Of a DNA stretch of 64,000 nt, positions 60,899 through 64,000 are shown in pieces. Under the pieces are notes generated by a model. The model was not told the DNA's origin, did not search any database, and saw only the letters and a program-made list of their open reading frames with translations. Where the stretch lies: assembly GCA_020746105.1 (NCBI GenBank), contig CM036658.1, forward strand, positions 32,575,099 through 32,639,098, read 5' to 3'. Position 1 is the stretch's first letter, and each line of letters starts with the position of its first letter. Made by a program: the position numbers and the translations under genes. This DNA is from Trogon surrucura. Taxonomy: Eukaryota; Chordata; Aves; Trogoniformes; Trogonidae.

Positions 60899-62182
60899 AG
60901 GACAAATGTCTTCTCAACATGGGATGTTATTCTACAGATAAAATTATATTTTAATACTTGTACTATAATATTCAGACAGATTAGAATTATGCCAGTTAAC
61001 ACTGAAATAGCTTTATTTTAATACTGATTTTCAATATATTCAAGTCCTAAGCGGCTACAGTTTCTCTTTTTAAAACATAAATAATGAGGTGGTGGTAAAG
61101 GGCACAACAAAGAATGATATGCAGGTAATGGCAGGTTTAAAGATTTTTATCTCTGACTTGACGTAAGGACATATACTATGTTACACAATTAAATGCAGTT
61201 TTTACATGCACTGAGGAGTTTAGCTTAAATAGAGAAAGAATATGATGGTGAAGTGTGCTACCAAGGAACTGTGAGAAGTTGCCTCCCTGCTGGCTAAACA
61301 GGGACTGTTAAGTCTGGCTTTCCAGAAATATTTTCCAAAAATCTTAGGGAAAACATATATGTTGAACCCACATTCATGATTTGCATATTCTTCTATCTCA
61401 AATAAGCTTCTGTGTTTTCCGCACTTTTTTTTCTAAGAAAAATAAGGATGTAAGGGGGACTGAACTACCTCAGGTTCAAATTTGGCATACATCAGAGACA
61501 AAATGAAGATTCGAGACTTTCCTCCTGTTTGGTACCAAGGGAGTGCTGTAGTTGCATTCAATCTGTAAAATCTTGCACTGACCGACAGAAAAATGAACTG
61601 GGAAAAAAAATGGTGGACAGATGAACCCATGAAACAGAAAGACACCCTAATTAACCTGGTGAGGTACTTGGCTGAGGCCTCTGGGTGACAGCACACTTGC
61701 AAAAAGAGTATCTGCACTCTTACTTTTGAGTGACAGAACTAGCAGTTGAACACACACTAAAAGGAGATGCCATTACATTCCAGGCATAAGAAAAGTTCTG
61801 TGACTGCTGAAGAGAGAGTAATTCCACAGCCCTGTTGCAGAGGAATGAACTACCCAAACTTAAAGTCAGTGGCTTCAATAAGAACAAATAATGTAATATG
61901 CGTGTGACTATTATTTTAAAAGGATTAAAGTAGAATCAATTCTACTTGTATTGTTCTGCTTATCTCAGAGATAAACAGATCGACTTGTCTGCAGTCATGA
62001 ATTAGCCAGAAGGCTTGTGGTCAGGCAAAGGCAGTGTGGGATCAAATGTGTCTAAGGAATATGTAAATCCCACAGTTAATTTGATGGTTGGCAATCCAGC
62101 TTTTAAACTGATAAATGCAGTACTTTTTTTTGTGGCATTGGTTTTGCTAAAGCTGAAGTCTACAAACATATAAAAACTAAAT
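60899..62182. other. Intronic spacer between CR1 copies
   Basis: AT-rich sequence with no recognised repeat or exon. Confidence 0.4.
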
Positions 62183-62545
62183 CAGCCTGGAGAAGACAAG
62201 GCTCTGGGGAGATTGTGGCTTTTCAATACTTAAAGGGGGCCTATACAAACGATGGGGACAATCTTTTTAGCAGGGCCTGTTGCAATAAGACAAGGTGTAA
62301 TGGTTTTAAACTAAAAAGCCAGATACAAGATTTAAGCCAGACACAAAAAGCTTTTTAAAATAAGTGTGGTGAAAAATTAGAACAGGTTGCCCAGAGAGGT
62401 GGTAGAAGCTCCATCCCTGGAAACATTCAAGGTCAGGTTGGACAGGAATTTGAGCAACCCCCTGCACACTACAGGGGGGCAGTCCAAAGAGGTGACCATT
62501 GAAGGTCTCTTTCAACCCAAACTATTACATGATTCCATGATTCAA
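62183..62545 (+). mobile_element. CR1 LINE 3' end, degraded
   Basis: The fragment starts at CAGCCTGGAGAAGACAAGGC (the S-L-E-K-x-R-L segment). It passes through a diverged F-S-R-A-C-C segment and AACAGGTTGCCCAGAGAGGT (R-L-P-R-E-V-V), then CAGGTTGGACAGGAATTTGA, and ends with CTTTCAACCCAAACTATTAC and CATGATTCCATGATTC. Two ATGATTC-type units form the tail. Stops and gaps are frequent. It is antisense to COMMD10. Confidence 0.88.
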
Positions 62546-62994
62546 ACACAGTCGAGATTTCAAGAGGAAGGACCAACTGAATAAACTACATCTCCATATC
62601 AGCAAGAACTTTGTTAAATATAGAAAGAGTAATGGTATTTGAACTGAGATGTTTCTCCAGGGACCGTTCATGTTTTCTGTGTGCTGAAAGTATTAAAATG
62701 TGAAAGTAAACACATGGGAGGTCAACAGCCAGAAGCCATTCAACAATAACTATGCTTAGTACAGAAATGAATGAAAGTTTTAGGATACCTAAGATCTAGG
62801 AAGACTTTCCATTCCTTTTTTCTTTGGGAACTAAAGCTTTTCATTCTGAACATCTGAAATACATTCTTCAATAGTCGTACATTCAAGACAAGAGATTTGT
62901 TGTTTTTTAACACATCCTGTCGTATGAGTAAGGGAGCATTTACCACTGTTACCAAGGACACAGCCACCAGGTAGAGCCAAGTGATCCTTCTCTG

Positions 62995-63240
62995 CTTGGC
63001 TCTCATGATGCTTCATCTGAGACACTGTATCCAGTCCTGCACAACCCCAGTACAAGTTGGATGTTAAGAAACAAAGACTTCAGCATCAACTGAATGGTTA
63101 TCATATGGATGTACCACTCATGAAAAGATACTAGAATAAGTTGGCTTGCTTAGTTTGAAACAGAGTAAAGAATGGGGAATCTAATTGCAGCCGTATCTGC
63201 AACAGTTTTAACATCAAGTTGTACCTTTATGACAGGAGAT
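62995..63240 (+). mobile_element. CR1 LINE ORF2 C-terminal fragment, strongly degraded
   Basis: TGTATCCAGTCCTGCACAAC matches the C-x-Q-F-W-A segment. Further on, GGCTTGCTTAGTTTGAAACAGAG matches L-F-S-L-E-K, and GGAATCTAATTGCAGCC matches the D-L-I-A-A segment. The 3' UTR and tail are missing. It is a separate insertion from the copy at 62183, because it contains an earlier part of ORF2 positioned to its right. Confidence 0.65.
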
Positions 63241-64000
63241 TTTAGCTTATCTTGTTAAACGTTACAGATCTTTTCTGATTCAAGAGACCACCTCAAAACA
63301 GAGAATGATATTTGGTAATAAATAATAACTGTCTTTTTAGCTGAAGAGTTGACAAGGAATAAAATTTCAATCCATGCATAAGGATTCAATTTCTCTGAAT
63401 ATTTTTTTGCAGGGAGTTGACCCAAATGAAACCCCAAGAAGTTGACAATCACATCATTTAGATGGCTGCGGTTCTTCACTCTTAGAAGATGTAGGAAACT
63501 GGATGCACAAGGAATCTCAGTAGATATTGGATGATCAGCAATGACAGTAGCCAGAAAGATCATCTAGATAACTTGGTAATAGGTCAGTGAAATTCGTAAG
63601 AGACAAGGTTGTTGAAAAGTCAATCTTGGGATCCAAAGACTTTGCTTGTCTATCACAACCAGTTTAAAAGTGCTGCAACTGGAATCAGACTAACAATTTT
63701 TTAAAAATGTGAAAGTATTTCAGCACAATCTCCAATAGTTCTGAAACTTCAAAAAGAGTTTAAAACATCCATAAAGCACAAGACTGAATACCCAAACGGT
63801 CCAGCCTCCTATGGCCCTAAACACCGCTGTTCAGAGCATCACCTTAGCCACAGGTGAAGAACCAAATTGCTACCGTCAGGCAATATAAGGTCCTAAATCC
63901 ACTTGAGCTGATAAAAGCTAATAGAAAGTCAAGAGGTTACTTTGGCACTAGTAGTTGCATATACTCTAGATAATGTGACAGAATGGCAATCATTACCCAA
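63241..64000. other. Right edge, COMMD10 intron, nothing recognised
   Basis: No exon, repeat or RNA gene recognised in this AT-rich end of the window. Confidence 0.4.

Noticed and set aside
1-64000. CRISPR arrays, operons, phage or other prokaryotic systems
   Set aside because: No spaced direct repeats and no gene density; all evidence points to a vertebrate nuclear genome.

Overview
The window looks like a piece of a bird nuclear genome, most likely a passerine. The evidence is CR1 retrotransposons ending in ATTCTGTG-type tails, an ERVL-like endogenous retrovirus primed by tRNA-Lys, and a short element that joins a tRNA-Ile-like head to a CR1 tail, an architecture I know from the passerine SINE family TguSINE1. 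There are no operons or other prokaryotic features. Most short open frames are chance ORFs.

The only host gene I can support is the 3' end of COMMD10 on the minus strand. Its penultimate coding exon is at 50398-50457 and its terminal coding exon, with the stop codon, is at 49719-49757. Both were found by reading spliced sequence on the reverse strand and both have convincing acceptor tracts. A candidate polyadenylation signal lies at 49245-49250. Everything from 50458 to the right edge is best read as COMMD10 intron; earlier exons were not found. In mammals the neighbour downstream of COMMD10 is SEMA6A in convergent orientation, so 1-49 kb is probably the COMMD10-SEMA6A intergenic interval. 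By synteny memory this would be Z-linked in birds (inference).

Layout from left to right: 1-4789 no gene; 4790-5215 eroded LINE (minus); 6294-6480 tRNA-Ile/CR1 SINE (minus); 6481-15284 no gene; 15285-16060 eroded LINE (minus); 18060-19570 CR1 with most of the reverse transcriptase region (plus); 19576-22478 ERVL-like provirus inserted at the tail of that CR1 with a GATAT target duplication; 22615-22745 eroded CR1/L3-like 3' end (minus); 27750-28771 second CR1 (plus); 30638-30827 MIR-like SINE (plus); 47538-47760 CR1 3' end (minus); 49245-50457 COMMD10 3' end (minus); 60190-60898 CR1 with an 86-bp inverted CR1 nested in it; 62183-62545 and 62995-63240 further CR1 pieces.

The coding-like transposon segments are all broken (frameshifts, stop codons, lost catalytic residues). 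The most interesting items are the chimeric SINE, the rearranged provirus (gag mostly gone, pol stopping after reverse transcriptase, a two-copy Ser/Asp/Lys-rich repeat downstream, only a 74-bp stub of the 3' LTR, yet one reading frame throughout) and the two nested insertions that preserve short duplications. I did not find a new multi-gene system.
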